In this document: one piece after another, positions 24,953-35,221 of the stretch
Numbering within the stretch: position 1 is the stretch's first letter
How the letters are laid out: every line of letters starts with the position of its first letter
Source of the DNA: Brasilonema sp. UFV-L1
GTDB lineage: Bacteria; Cyanobacteriota; Cyanobacteriia; Cyanobacteriales; Nostocaceae
DNA length: 64,000 bases
Reading direction: 5' to 3'
Assembly: GCF_012912105.1 (NCBI RefSeq)
Contig: NZ_QMEA01000022.1
Location: forward strand, 1 to 64,000
The notes under the pieces: model-generated
Databases searched by the model: none
The model's input: the letters and a program-made list of their open reading frames with translations, nothing else
Told to the model about the DNA's origin: nothing
Translations under genes and position numbers: made by a program

Positions 24953-27900
24953 ATGCACGAACTGTTGTCACCTTATGAATATCAAGTTGGTGGTCGCCTC
25001 CCAGTAGATGCACCTAGCTATGTCATGCGACAGGCGGATAAGGAACTCTACCAGGCTTTGAAATCAGGTGCTTTTTGCTACGTCCTCAACTGTCGCCAAA
25101 TGGGGAAGTCTAGCCTGCGTGTACAGGTGGCTAAGCAACTGCAAGAAGATGGCTTTGCTTGTGCAACGGTTGACTTGTCCGGTATTGGGAACAAGAACAT
25201 TACACCAGACCAATGGTATGCCGATATTATTATGCGTCTAGTGCGGAGTTTCCGTTTATCTGGCCAGATAAACGTCCGCAATTGGCTAGCAGAACGGCAA
25301 GACTTATCGCCTGTAGGTCGCTTGGGCGAGTTGCTGCAAAACGTACTGCCAGAATTAATAGTCCAACCAATTGTGATTTTTTTCGATGAAATCGACAGTA
25401 CTCTCAGCTTACCATTTAATACAGATGACTTTTTCGCTCTGATTCGCTCTTGCCACGAATACAAACGCCTGACCTTTGCTTTGTTGGGAGTAGCAACACC
25501 CTCAGATTTAATTGCAGATAAAACTCGCACACCTTTTAATATTGGTCGGGCGATTGAGTTGAATGGTTTCTGCTTGCATGAAGTTAAACCATTAGAAGGA
25601 GGATTGGCTTCTCAGATAGACAATCCCAAGTCTGTACTCAAAGAGATACTTGCTTGGACGGGAGGACAGCCATTTCTGACTCAAAAACTATGTCAGTTGG
25701 TAGCACAGAAGGAAGATAACCAGAGAAAGAAAGAATTTCCAACTCCCCAATACCCATTCTTGCAAAAGTTGATGGAAGAGATATTAACGCAGCATGAGGA
25801 GATTGCTGACCAAGTCTGTGCGATTGTGCGATCGCGCATCATTGAAAATTGGGCAGCCCAAGATGAACCACCTCATTTAAGAACGATACGCGATCGCATA
25901 CTGAGTAACGAACAACGCGCTAGCAGATTACTGGGACTGTATCAGCAAATTCTACAAGATGGTGGTGTCCCTGCTGATGATTCTCCAGAAAAAATTGAGT
26001 TACTCCTGTCAGGGTTAGTTGTCAAACAACAGGGTGTATTACAGGTTTACAACCGCATATATCAAGAAGTTTTCAACTCCGAATGGGTGGAAAAGCAATT
26101 AAAGAAGTTGCGACCCTACGCAGATTTACTGAACGGTTGGGTAGCATCTGATTTTCAAGATGAAACATATCTCCTACGAGGAGAAGCGCTCAAAGAAGCT
26201 CAAGCTTGGGCAAAAGGAAAAAGTTTGAGCAACCAAGATTATCGTTTTTTAGCTGCTAGCGAGGAACTCGATAAACAACAAGTGCAGAATGCACTGACTA
26301 CATCCGAACAAGCAAATCAAATTCTGCTTAACGCCCAACAGCAAGCGAAGAAAACCATTCGGCGTGGACTGATGGGTTTATCAGTGCTTTCGGTAGTCGC
26401 TGTGACTCTAGTGGGACTCTCAGGATTGCTGACATGGCAAACTACGCAACAAAAACGACAGGTAACTGTTGGTGAAATTAAAGCGCTCATCCTTTCATCA
26501 GAAGCGGCTTTTGAGTCTCATCATAACTTGGATGCCTTGCTTGCAAGCATAAAAGCAAGTATTAAATTAAACAAAATTATTCAGGATAATGCGGTTAAAG
26601 ACTTAAAAGTGCGGGTAGAAAAAGCACTACGGCAATCTATCTACTGGGTACGCGAAAGTAATCGTTTAGTAGGGCATACAGATGTCGTTACACGGGTGAA
26701 ATTTAGCCCGGATGGACAGAAGCTTGCCTCTGCTAGTTGGGACAAGACAGTAAAAATTTGGCAGCGTGACGGTAAGCTACTTCACACCCTCCGAGGACAT
26801 ACTGATGGGGTTTGGAGTGTCAATTTTAGCCCAAATGGTAAGATGCTAGTGAGTGCCAGTCGGGATAAAACTGTAAAGGTTTGGCGTGTTGAAGATGGTC
26901 GAGAACTTCTTAGTTTACCTCACAAGGATTGGGTGGCATGCGTAGGCTTTAGCCCCGATAGTAAGATGGTAGCAGGGATGGAGTGGGGTGGCACAATGCG
27001 GTTATGGAATTTGGAAGGTCAAGAGTTGCGATCGTTCTATACCCACAATGCACCTACTGTTGCTATTAGTTTTAGCCCCAAGGGAGGAATGATTGCTACC
27101 GCCAGTCGGGATGGTACCGCAAAAGTTTGGAGTTTGGATGGTCAAGAACTATTGACACTCAGAGGACATCGCGATTGGGTGATGTATGTTAATTTCAGTC
27201 GAGATGGCAAAACAATCGCTACTGCCAGTAAGGACAAAACTGCAAAACTCTGGAATTTAGAAGGAAAGGAACTAGTAACCCTGCATGGACATACTGATAC
27301 TGTTGGTAGTGTAGTGTTCAATCGTGATGGTCAGACTATTGCGACTGCTGGTTGGGATAAAACTGTCCGACTTTGGAACCGCCAAGGAAAGCAACTGCAA
27401 GTTTTCCAAGGTCATACAGATGCCGTTTGGGGTGTCAACTTTAGCAAGGATGGTCAGCTTCTTGCGAGTAGTGGTGAAGATGGGATGGTAAGACTATGGA
27501 ACTTGGGCAATAAATCCAACTCCTCCATACTCAATCTTGGTGAAGCCGCAGCAGCCAATGTCAGTTTTAGCCCGGATGGTCAGATCCTTGGTACTGCTGG
27601 TCGCTATACGATCGCTAAATTGTGGAACCTACAAGGACAACAAATAGCAACATTAAGTGGTCATGACGATACATTGAGAAGTTTAAAATTCAGTCCCAAT
27701 GGCAAATTCATTGCGACCACTAGCCGAGACAAAACTATTAAACTGTGGAATCTAGCTGGTCAAGAAGTGGTGACACTGCGAGGGCATCAGGCAGATGTTA
27801 GAAGCGTTAGTTTTAGCCCTGATAGTCAGACCATTGCCAGTGCTAGTTGGGATACAACCACTAAGTTGTGGAATCTCAGAGGTCAAGAATTGTTAACTCT

Positions 27901-28528
27901 ACGGGGACATAAAGCAGGTGTTAGGAGTGTGAGTTTCAGCCCCAAGGGAGGAATGATTGTTACTGGCAGCGAAGATGGCACAGCCAAACTTTGGAGTTGG
28001 CAGGGTAAAGAACTGTTAACTCTGCGGGGGCATCAAGCAGGAATAGACTCAGTGAGTTTCAGTCCTATTCGCGTAGCGTCCCCGCAGGGGTTTAGCCAGA
28101 CTATTGCAACTGCCAGCAAAGATAAAACGGTTAAGCTTTGGAACCGACATGGTAAAGAACTGTTAACTCTTCAAGGACATGAAGGTGAGGTAAACGCTGT
28201 CATTTTCAGTCCTAATGGACAGAGTATTGCAACTGCCAGCGAAGATATGACCGTCAAGCTTTGGAACCACAGGGGAGAAGTGCTGCAAACTCTTGGTGGT
28301 CATACTGCTGGGGTCAAAAGTTTGAGTTTTAGTCCTAATGGTCAAGTGTTGGTTTCATCAGATTCAATTGGTCACGTCATTCTCTGGAATTTAGATTTTG
28401 ATTCCAGTCCGGAGAAATTATTGGTGCAAGGGTGCAATTGGGCAAAGGACTATTTGAAAAATAGTGCAAATGTCAAAGAGGAAGACCGTCATCTGTGCGA
28501 TCTGGGTGTGGTCAAAATTGGTGTTTAG
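24953..28528 (+). CDS. AAA-like ATPase, membrane segment and 14 WD40 repeats
   Basis: 1191-residue protein. Residues 5-380 form an AAA-like (AAA_35) ATPase: [18 protein letters not shown]-loop [15 protein letters not shown] and Walker [11 protein letters not shown]. One transmembrane segment lies near residues 477-497 ([21 protein letters not shown]). Fourteen WD40 repeats (575-1160) with LWN/VW strand ends could form two seven-bladed propellers. Repeat 12 carries an extra nine-residue insertion (IRVASPQGF) encoded by GCGTAGCGTCCCCGCAGGGG, a sequence that looks like an intergenic repeat. The membrane topology suggests a sensor anchored at the membrane with cytoplasmic ATPase; role unknown. 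It resembles the NB-ARC/WD40 protein at 8990 in layout but not in ATPase type. Confidence 0.9.
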   Translation: MHELLSPYEYQVGGRLPVDAPSYVMRQADKELYQALKSGAFCYVLNCRQMGKSSLRVQVAKQLQEDGFACATVDLSGIGNKNITPDQWYADIIMRLVRSFRLSGQINVRNWLAERQDLSPVGRLGELLQNVLPELIVQPIVIFFDEIDSTLSLPFNTDDFFALIRSCHEYKRLTFALLGVATPSDLIADKTRTPFNIGRAIELNGFCLHEVKPLEGGLASQIDNPKSVLKEILAWTGGQPFLTQKLCQLVAQKEDNQRKKEFPTPQYPFLQKLMEEILTQHEEIADQVCAIVRSRIIENWAAQDEPPHLRTIRDRILSNEQRASRLLGLYQQILQDGGVPADDSPEKIELLLSGLVVKQQGVLQVYNRIYQEVFNSEWVEKQLKKLRPYADLLNGWVASDFQDETYLLRGEALKEAQAWAKGKSLSNQDYRFLAASEELDKQQVQNALTTSEQANQILLNAQQQAKKTIRRGLMGLSVLSVVAVTLVGLSGLLTWQTTQQKRQVTVGEIKALILSSEAAFESHHNLDALLASIKASIKLNKIIQDNAVKDLKVRVEKALRQSIYWVRESNRLVGHTDVVTRVKFSPDGQKLASASWDKTVKIWQRDGKLLHTLRGHTDGVWSVNFSPNGKMLVSASRDKTVKVWRVEDGRELLSLPHKDWVACVGFSPDSKMVAGMEWGGTMRLWNLEGQELRSFYTHNAPTVAISFSPKGGMIATASRDGTAKVWSLDGQELLTLRGHRDWVMYVNFSRDGKTIATASKDKTAKLWNLEGKELVTLHGHTDTVGSVVFNRDGQTIATAGWDKTVRLWNRQGKQLQVFQGHTDAVWGVNFSKDGQLLASSGEDGMVRLWNLGNKSNSSILNLGEAAAANVSFSPDGQILGTAGRYTIAKLWNLQGQQIATLSGHDDTLRSLKFSPNGKFIATTSRDKTIKLWNLAGQEVVTLRGHQADVRSVSFSPDSQTIASASWDTTTKLWNLRGQELLTLRGHKAGVRSVSFSPKGGMIVTGSEDGTAKLWSWQGKELLTLRGHQAGIDSVSFSPIRVASPQGFSQTIATASKDKTVKLWNRHGKELLTLQGHEGEVNAVIFSPNGQSIATASEDMTVKLWNHRGEVLQTLGGHTAGVKSLSFSPNGQVLVSSDSIGHVILWNLDFDSSPEKLLVQGCNWAKDYLKNSANVKEEDRHLCDLGVVKIGV

Positions 28529-28539
28529 ACTAGTAGTCT

Positions 28540-29085
28540 GTCACACCAACTTTGCGGGGTATTAGCAATTTTTGGTAAGCTATCTCAAGGCGGGTTGAGG
28601 ATGGCATGATGGCAAAAAAATATACTGTGTGTTTGACACCGGAAGAAGTCGAAAAGCTGCAAACAGTGATCAGGTCAGGAAAGACCAAAGCGCGAAGTAT
28701 AACCCGTGCCCGTATTATCCTGATGAGCTTTGAGGGGAAAACAGATAAAGCGATCGCACACAACCTTGGGGTCAATGTTTCAACAGTGGAACGTGCTCGA
28801 CAAAGACTAGCAACCGGAGGTATAGATTTAGTGCTAAACGAGCGTCCACACCCACCTAAGACACGCAAAATTGATGATGAAAAAGAAGCTTTCTTAATTG
28901 CGACAGCATGTTCAAAAGCACCTGAAGGAAACACACGCTGGACATTAAGATTGTTAGCAGGGCGATTAGTACATTTAGGCATTGTGAACTCAGTTAGTTA
29001 TGAAACGATACGTAGGACTTTAAAAAAAACGAAATTAAACCGTGGCTAAAGCAACAGTGGTGTATCCCCTGAGATTCTTCACTCC
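28540..29085 (+). mobile_element. IS630-type transposase remnant
   Basis: The ORF at 28606-29049 encodes the N-terminal helix-turn-helix half of an IS630-family transposase (LTPEEVEKLQTVIRSGK, IAHNLGVNVSTVERARQRL, VSYETIRRTLKKTKL). After this the frame breaks: one extra A near 29037 would continue as KPWLKQQWCIP, the usual family sequence, then a stop follows. The catalytic DDE half is absent, so the element is dead. A possible left end (GTCTGTCACACCAACTTTGC) lies near 28545. It abuts the AAA-WD40 stop. Confidence 0.85.
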
Positions 29086-29230
29086 GCTTCGCTACATTCA
29101 GAATGACACTTTAGAACGCGAATTGGTATAAGCACGCGAACTACCCTTATAATTCTCCTTTAGCGCCACCAAACTTGCATTCTCTTTACTTTGCGTTCTA
29201 CTGTTCAAAAACCCTGCAGGAGTAACGGAT

Positions 29231-30337
29231 TTAAATCTTTATGAGTACCCGTTGAACAAGCTGGGAGTAGACTGCCAGTGCTTGAGCCACAACTTGATCC
29301 ATATTGTAATACTTATAGGTTGCCAACCGTCCCACGAAACTTACGCTTGGGGTTGCGTCAGCTAGTGCTTTGTATTTTTTGTAAATTTCAGCGTTTTCTG
29401 GACGCGGTATGGGGTAGTAGGGATCTCCTTCTGCTTGCGGGTACTCGTAGACAATACTAGTTTTAGGATGTTCTTGTCCCGTCAGGTACTTGAACTCGGT
29501 GACGCGGGTGTATGGATGTTCGTTCGGGTAATTTATGACTGGTGCAGGCTGATGCACAGGTTTGTTTAGCGTTTCATGCTTGAACTCTAGAGAACGGTAG
29601 GGAAGTTTCCCATAGCAGTAATCGAAAAACTCGTCGATGGGACCAGTGTAGATCATCTCGCGGTAGGCGATCGCCTCTTGAATCTCCCGATAATCGGTGT
29701 TAAGCATAATCTTGATGTTGGGGTGAGACAACATCTTCTCAAACATTCGCGTATAACCATATAGAGGCATTGCTTGATAAGTGTCTGTGAAATAGCGATC
29801 GTCGCGGTTTGTGCGGGTAGGTACACGGGCGGTGACTGATCTGTCGAGTTCCGATGGATCGAGTCCCCATTGCTTACGGGTGTAACCACGGAAAAATTTC
29901 TCGTACAATTCTCGACCAACTTTGCTCACCACCACGTCTTCTGAAGTGCGGATGTACTCTTTTTGTTCAGCGACTGAAGCAAAGAACTCCTCTACTTGGA
30001 ACGAAGTGAGATTCAATCCGTATAATCGATTAACGGTATCAAGATTGATTGGGATGGGTACAAGTTGACCATCTACGCTAGCCTTAACGCGATGTTCGTA
30101 AGGTCGCCACTCGGTGAAGAATGAAAGATACTCAAAGACTTCGCGGGAGTTGGTGTGAAAGATATGCGGACCGTATTTGTGTACGAGTAAGCCTGAATCA
30201 TCGTAGTGATCGTAGGCGTTACCGCCAATATGAGGACGTTTGTCAACAATCAGAACTTTTTTTCCAGACTGACTCGCTAGTCTTTCAGCAAGGACGCTTC
30301 CAGCGAATCCTGCGCCAACAATTAAGTAATCGAACAT
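29231..30337 (-). CDS. glf: UDP-galactopyranose mutase
   Basis: Flavoenzyme converting UDP-galactopyranose to UDP-galactofuranose in the cytoplasm for surface glycans. It has FAD-binding YLIVGAGFAGSVLAERLA at residues 4-21, IGGNAYDHYDDSGLLVHKYG, the FHTNSREVFEYL helix, RGYTRKQWGLDPSELD and a C-terminal RLATYKYYNMDQVV flavin-binding segment. Length (368 aa) is full. It is the first enzyme of the polysaccharide region and indicates that the glycan contains galactofuranose. It is followed only by spaced, separately started genes, so it may be transcribed alone. Confidence 0.95.
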   Translation of the reverse strand: MFDYLIVGAGFAGSVLAERLASQSGKKVLIVDKRPHIGGNAYDHYDDSGLLVHKYGPHIFHTNSREVFEYLSFFTEWRPYEHRVKASVDGQLVPIPINLDTVNRLYGLNLTSFQVEEFFASVAEQKEYIRTSEDVVVSKVGRELYEKFFRGYTRKQWGLDPSELDRSVTARVPTRTNRDDRYFTDTYQAMPLYGYTRMFEKMLSHPNIKIMLNTDYREIQEAIAYREMIYTGPIDEFFDYCYGKLPYRSLEFKHETLNKPVHQPAPVINYPNEHPYTRVTEFKYLTGQEHPKTSIVYEYPQAEGDPYYPIPRPENAEIYKKYKALADATPSVSFVGRLATYKYYNMDQVVAQALAVYSQLVQRVLIKI

Positions 30338-30581
30338 TTAAGTATTCCACCTTTTAAATATTTGGATATCTACAAGCAGAAGCAATGATTTGCAGGTTCA
30401 GGTCATAAGCGCGTCGTGTTCAGAGAGAATAAAAAACCGCACGAGGCAAGAGAGGACACAGAGAAACAGAGGGAGGGAGAAGATTTTCTGTTTGAATGCA
30501 ACGCGCGTATCAACTTTTATTTGCAAATCATGAGTTACGGTAAACTCATGAAAATGCCCATTTCTCTTTCTTTTGAAAAAG

Positions 30582-31862
30582 TCAGTTACCGATTGGAGGT
30601 GCTAGGGAAACTCGTGGAGTTCCACCACCACCGATATTCTTCGGTCCGTTGTTATCGACAATATGAAGTGCTTTAAATAACTTCATAAAGTCGTCGTAAA
30701 ATTTCCCATTAGCAGTTTGGAAATCATAACCATAAGTAGCCCGAAACTCTTCAACAACTCCTTTCTCGACACATAAGTAATGTGCGTCCCAACCTGCATC
30801 ATCAACAACATAAGCACCATAATTTTGTAATGCCTGAAATAACTTTTTAGCAGCTGGTGTTTGCAGTTTTAATCTTGCTGCAGTCACATTGCGAGGAATT
30901 GCCAGAAGTGTTCCTTGTACTAACTTAGGATTAGTACCGTGATATTGATTGGCGGCGTTACTATCAGCAATGTAGGCAGGCCAACGATATCCTGGAACAG
31001 TACGAGAGTAGTAAAGGTATTTTTCCCCCCAAATAACAACTTTTAATGCATGGCGGATCGGTTGATTGTTTGTGAGTTCACCTTTGCGAATAGATCCACC
31101 AATAGAAGAGAGACCAGAACCGAGGTGTCCGCCTTTGATACCGTCACCATAAATATCAACGCCGCCCCAAGGATTACGCCACCCATGAACAGATCCTCCT
31201 GCTGTACAGCGTGCTAGTGGTTCAAATTGCTCAAGGGTTTTACCATCGGGCATGAGAAAGGCTGAGGCGTTGTTGGGTGTATAATATGGCTGACTTGTGG
31301 CATCTGGAACAATCAAGTTGTCTGGCACAGGTAGCGAAATTCCCATAGATTGGGTTCCTGTACAGCGTCCAGGTCCAAAATTGCCAGGACTGTAAACCGG
31401 ACGTTGGGGATCGTTGCTGTTGAGTTTGTAGAAGTATTCTTCATCTCCAGAAGCATATTTTGCCTGTTGAATCTTTGCTGGTCGATAAACTGCGCGAGAG
31501 CCAATCGGCATATTCCATATAGAATTGGATGCGAAAGGCCACAGCCATTTGTCGCGTTTGCCCTGAGTGGTGGTAGATTTGGCAATGTGGTTGGTGTTCT
31601 GGCTCATGGTAACGCCGGTAGAAGCATAACTTAAGAACAAGAGCAAGCTAACCAAAAATATTGTTAATAAAACCCGCGTCACATTGCTTAACTGACCTCT
31701 TTTGAATTCAAAGTATGCCCTGCGGGCACGCTGCGCTATCAAAATGAGGAATAATTTTGAATTTTGAATTTTGAATTTTGAATTTGAGCGGAGCGAGTGA
31801 CGCTTCTTCTGCCCTAGTTGCCGTAAAAATGCCGTATATTTACGAGCTTTGTTGGTCGTCAT
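30582..31862 (-). CDS. Exported protein of unknown function in the glycan cluster
   Basis: 426-residue protein if started at the ATG at 31862, which has AAAGGAG nine bases upstream; a start at 31892 would overlap that site. The first 45 residues are basic and include SNSKFKIQNSKLF, which is a translated TTTTGAA tandem repeat. One hydrophobic signal-anchor follows (VLLTIFLVSLLLFLSYAS), then an exported domain rich in Trp/Gly/Pro: KWLWPFASNSIWNMPIG, STGSVHGW-type turns and GWDAHYLCVE near the C-terminus. The family is not recognised; a carbohydrate-active or wall-associated role is suggested only by its neighbours. The repeat-derived segment makes the N-terminus unusual. Confidence 0.75.
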   Translation of the reverse strand: MTTNKARKYTAFLRQLGQKKRHSLRSNSKFKIQNSKLFLILIAQRARRAYFEFKRGQLSNVTRVLLTIFLVSLLLFLSYASTGVTMSQNTNHIAKSTTTQGKRDKWLWPFASNSIWNMPIGSRAVYRPAKIQQAKYASGDEEYFYKLNSNDPQRPVYSPGNFGPGRCTGTQSMGISLPVPDNLIVPDATSQPYYTPNNASAFLMPDGKTLEQFEPLARCTAGGSVHGWRNPWGGVDIYGDGIKGGHLGSGLSSIGGSIRKGELTNNQPIRHALKVVIWGEKYLYYSRTVPGYRWPAYIADSNAANQYHGTNPKLVQGTLLAIPRNVTAARLKLQTPAAKKLFQALQNYGAYVVDDAGWDAHYLCVEKGVVEEFRATYGYDFQTANGKFYDDFMKLFKALHIVDNNGPKNIGGGGTPRVSLAPPIGN

Positions 31863-31983
31863 GTTAGTATGCTCCTTTACGCCTAACAACAACTAGGATA
31901 GTTTGTCAGATAATAGGCAGCTCAAGCCACAAAGACCAGTGTTCGATATTCTGTAATCACTTAGTGCAAAAACTGCGATGTTG

Positions 31984-32940
31984 TTAGGTCACACTTAATA
32001 TGCGTCGGCGCAGAGCGTAAAACAGCGACAGTATTCTAGTGTAACCATTAGAGCCGAACCATTGCAGCATGGCGATCGCCAAACTCAAGCGCAAGTACTC
32101 CCGCGAGTAACGTAGTTTAGGAAAGTGAGCAATGGCTTGTTGCCGAAAATGAATTGCCTTGTTGTAGTCTCTATTACCACTTTGCACGGCTTTCCAAGCT
32201 AAAAATATGTTGGCATGACCATAGCTTCGGCTTTTTAAATACAATAGTTCGGGCGGTGCAGTGCAGAATGCTTTCTCAATAATGATCTCAAAAGCTTCTT
32301 CCACCACTTGCCAGTTTTTAGTCATATTATTAAGGTGCATTCGATAGCGCATTAAAGGTTCTTTGAGCACTGCAAAGGGATAACGAGCAGCAATCCGAAT
32401 CCACATATCCCAATCGTCAATGTTGCGTAAATTTGGGTCAAATCCCCCAACCGTGTCAAAACAACAGCGACGAACCATGACTGAAGAGGAAGGTACTGTA
32501 TTTTGCACCACGAGTTGTTTCCAAACGTCACCCTCAGCATTTGAGATCATGACTCTACCTGTGGGCTGACTTTGTGCATCAATAACAGCCATCCAAGTAT
32601 GCACCAAGCCTACTGCAGGATTATTTTCCAGACAACGCACTTGCTTTTCTAGCATTGTCGGTTCCCACAGATCATCAGCGTCCAAGAATGCTATATACTC
32701 TCCTTGAGCATTAGCAATACCTGTGTTGCGTGCTTTGGGTACGCCCTGATTTGTTTGGGAAATCAGTTTCACTCGTGGATCGACTAGCTGAGAAACCCAT
32801 TCGACAATATTGTCTGAGCTACCATCATTAATAATTAATGCTTCAAAATCAGTAAAAGTCTGCCTCAGAATACTCTCCACAGTTTCAGGGAGATAAACCA
32901 TAGCATTATAGGCTGGAATAACAACAGAAACCTTGGGCAT
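31984..32940 (-). CDS. Family 2 glycosyltransferase
   Basis: 318-residue GT-A fold transferase. It has the N-terminal VSVVIPAYNA strand, TDFEALIINDGSSD nucleotide-binding loop, and the metal-binding DxD in EYIAFLDADDLWEP. A catalytic-region WDMWIRIA follows (residues about 178-185). It adds a sugar from an activated donor to the growing surface polysaccharide on the cytoplasmic face. No membrane segments. Its start is immediately after the glycan-type exported gene's upstream region; both run leftwards with about 120 bases between them. Confidence 0.92.
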   Translation of the reverse strand: MPKVSVVIPAYNAMVYLPETVESILRQTFTDFEALIINDGSSDNIVEWVSQLVDPRVKLISQTNQGVPKARNTGIANAQGEYIAFLDADDLWEPTMLEKQVRCLENNPAVGLVHTWMAVIDAQSQPTGRVMISNAEGDVWKQLVVQNTVPSSSVMVRRCCFDTVGGFDPNLRNIDDWDMWIRIAARYPFAVLKEPLMRYRMHLNNMTKNWQVVEEAFEIIIEKAFCTAPPELLYLKSRSYGHANIFLAWKAVQSGNRDYNKAIHFRQQAIAHFPKLRYSREYLRLSLAIAMLQWFGSNGYTRILSLFYALRRRILSVT

Positions 32941-33022
32941 TGTCGGTCTTCCTCAGCATTTGGCTAATCAGAAACACTACATTATCCATACAGACTATCG
33001 GCATTAGAGTGACCAATTCCCT

Positions 33023-33250
<228 letters not shown>

Positions 33251-33265
33251 TTCCCTGTTCATTGT

Positions 33266-33853
33266 TCATTGATGTTGACTTGATACTGATGCTAGTTCCT
33301 CAGCTTGCTGTGATTCGTTGTTAATAAAAGACAAAGTAGTATTGAGTGTGCGAATAACTCTTGCTGGATTTCCTACAACTACGGAGCAACTAGGAACGTC
33401 TTTCACTACAACAGAACCAGCTCCAATCACAGCATGATCCCCAACAGTAATCGGTCCAATAATCACAACATTGGAACCGATTTCTACATTATTTCCAATT
33501 TTTGGAGACCCACTGGCTGTACCATCTGGTAGTATCTTATTGCCAATAGTGGTTGAATGTCTTAAGGTACAATTCATACCTATTATTGTTTCATGATTGA
33601 CGACCAAAGCGTGACAATGAAGTAGCTTAAGATTTGCTCCTATCTGTGTATTCCAAGGTAATTCAACCCCTAATATCCACTCAATTAATAGTTGGTAAAA
33701 TCCTCTATAAAAACTTGAAAATAAAGAAAAAGGACCAGGTAAAAGTCCAAATATTTTTGTCGAACGAAACATCAATAATATGAAACGTGATTTGGAGCTT
33801 GTTTCTTTATTTACTTGCCAATCTTGCAGTATATAATTAAGATAATTAATCAT
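33266..33853 (-). CDS. Hexapeptide-repeat acetyltransferase (serine O-acetyltransferase-like)
   Basis: 195-residue left-handed beta-helix acyltransferase. Residues 90-165 contain the imperfect hexapeptide repeats (IGMNCTLRHSTTIGNK, IGNNVEIGSNVVIIGPITVG, HAVIGAGSVVVKDVP), ending in SVVVGNPARVIR, typical of CysE/WcaB/NodL-like enzymes. The short N-terminal domain is helical and lacks a full CysE serine-binding region, so sugar O-acetylation of the polysaccharide is more likely than cysteine synthesis (inference). It is transcribed leftward between the methyltransferase and GT2 genes. Confidence 0.85.
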   Translation of the reverse strand: MINYLNYILQDWQVNKETSSKSRFILLMFRSTKIFGLLPGPFSLFSSFYRGFYQLLIEWILGVELPWNTQIGANLKLLHCHALVVNHETIIGMNCTLRHSTTIGNKILPDGTASGSPKIGNNVEIGSNVVIIGPITVGDHAVIGAGSVVVKDVPSCSVVVGNPARVIRTLNTTLSFINNESQQAEELASVSSQHQ

Positions 33854-34011
33854 TTTTATGACATCTCCTTACTCCAATAATAGGGAATTAAACTGTCTGT
33901 TTAGACTGAAAATACATAGTTTTCAAAAATGAAAATTCCATGAACTGACATCACAAGGTTTTCAAGCCTCCTTTTTTATAATATCTTCATAGCCAGCGTT
34001 TGGACAATTTT

Positions 34012-34992
34012 TCACTTTCTTATTTTTCTCAAGAACTTGCCTAATGGCTTATCTTTGATTTTTTGCCAAATACCTACCTTTGTCAGCTGACCTCGCAATA
34101 AAAGTGTTCTGTCTTCAGCCAATTTGCGAATAACAGCTATACCGTAGTTAATTGGATTGGTTTTAATTTCGAGTAAATCAAAATGAGGAGACTTTTTGAT
34201 TAATTTATCAATCACATATCTTGGACCGTACCAACCACAATATTTAGGGTTAATATCATGCAAAATGATATATCCACCAACTGATACATGCGGATAAAAA
34301 AGCATAAAATCATTCAAACATCCTTCTACGGTGTGGTCTCCATCGATGAAAAGAAAATCAATAGGCTCACTGAGGAATTCATGAATTTTTGCTCCCACTT
34401 CTTGAGAATTCTTTTTATAAAACTTGACTCGATGTGAAAGTTGAGCTGCATCTACAGATTTCTGGGCGTATTCAAGGGGATTAGTTAAATACCCACGATG
34501 ATAAGGTAGGACTGGAATAATATCATTAAATAAATCAACCGAGTGAACAGTGCCTTGACTTCTTATTTGCTCTAAACCAGCAGCCAACCAAATTGTAGAC
34601 ACACCAGTAAAACAACCAATCTCTAAAATATTCTTTGGTGCAACATTGCAAACTAAAGCTCTGAGAAAATCTCCTTGCTCTGGTGATATGGAGTCAGGGT
34701 AAGTAAATTTATCTTGATACATTTTGATTAATGTAACAGCCCAAGGAGATGTGCAGTTTTTTAAATGTTCTGGAATTTCATAATATTGATGTGAAATACC
34801 TAAAGATAACCAAAGTTCATTGATCAAATTCTCAAGTTCATCTTTTTTGATATGCACTTCACCATTTATGTTTTGTTGAGCAATATGTTTTTCTGTTATA
34901 ACTTTTATGATGTCCTCCTGTCCTAATTGAAACAATTGAGATAGCTCTTTTGTAGAAAAAACTTCTTTTTCATTAAGGATAGTCATTATCAA
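34012..34992 (-). CDS. Class I SAM-dependent methyltransferase with N-terminal helical domain
   Basis: 326-residue protein. Residues 1-65 form a helical segment with an excisionase-like KELSQLFQLGQEDIIKVI pattern. Residues 100-290 form a Rossmann methyltransferase: motif I NILEIGCFTGVSTIWLA, VHSVDLFN, and LFIDGDHTVEGCLNDFMLF of the Methyltransf_24/CmcI-like group. It probably methylates a sugar or other glycan component. The gene lies between an acetyltransferase and a ParB-like gene on the same strand but with gaps of 150-230 bases, so independent promoters are likely. Confidence 0.85.
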   Translation of the reverse strand: MIMTILNEKEVFSTKELSQLFQLGQEDIIKVITEKHIAQQNINGEVHIKKDELENLINELWLSLGISHQYYEIPEHLKNCTSPWAVTLIKMYQDKFTYPDSISPEQGDFLRALVCNVAPKNILEIGCFTGVSTIWLAAGLEQIRSQGTVHSVDLFNDIIPVLPYHRGYLTNPLEYAQKSVDAAQLSHRVKFYKKNSQEVGAKIHEFLSEPIDFLFIDGDHTVEGCLNDFMLFYPHVSVGGYIILHDINPKYCGWYGPRYVIDKLIKKSPHFDLLEIKTNPINYGIAVIRKLAEDRTLLLRGQLTKVGIWQKIKDKPLGKFLRKIRK

Positions 34993-35221
34993 TTCCTTTT
35001 GATTTCTTAAAGTGCAAACAATCAGTTTTAATTATTTCAGCTAACAACAATAGTTTACCTGTTATTTACTTAACCTCCGCTCAAACTATTCAAGTGAAGG
35101 TTTGGGTTAGAGAGTTGCTCAATCAATAGGTGAAAAGTGCTCATAAATTCCACACTCATTAAGTAAGTTTGTTCGGCTGTGGGTATAGCTGTCAATCTGC
35201 ACGGACATATCTTACCGTTCC

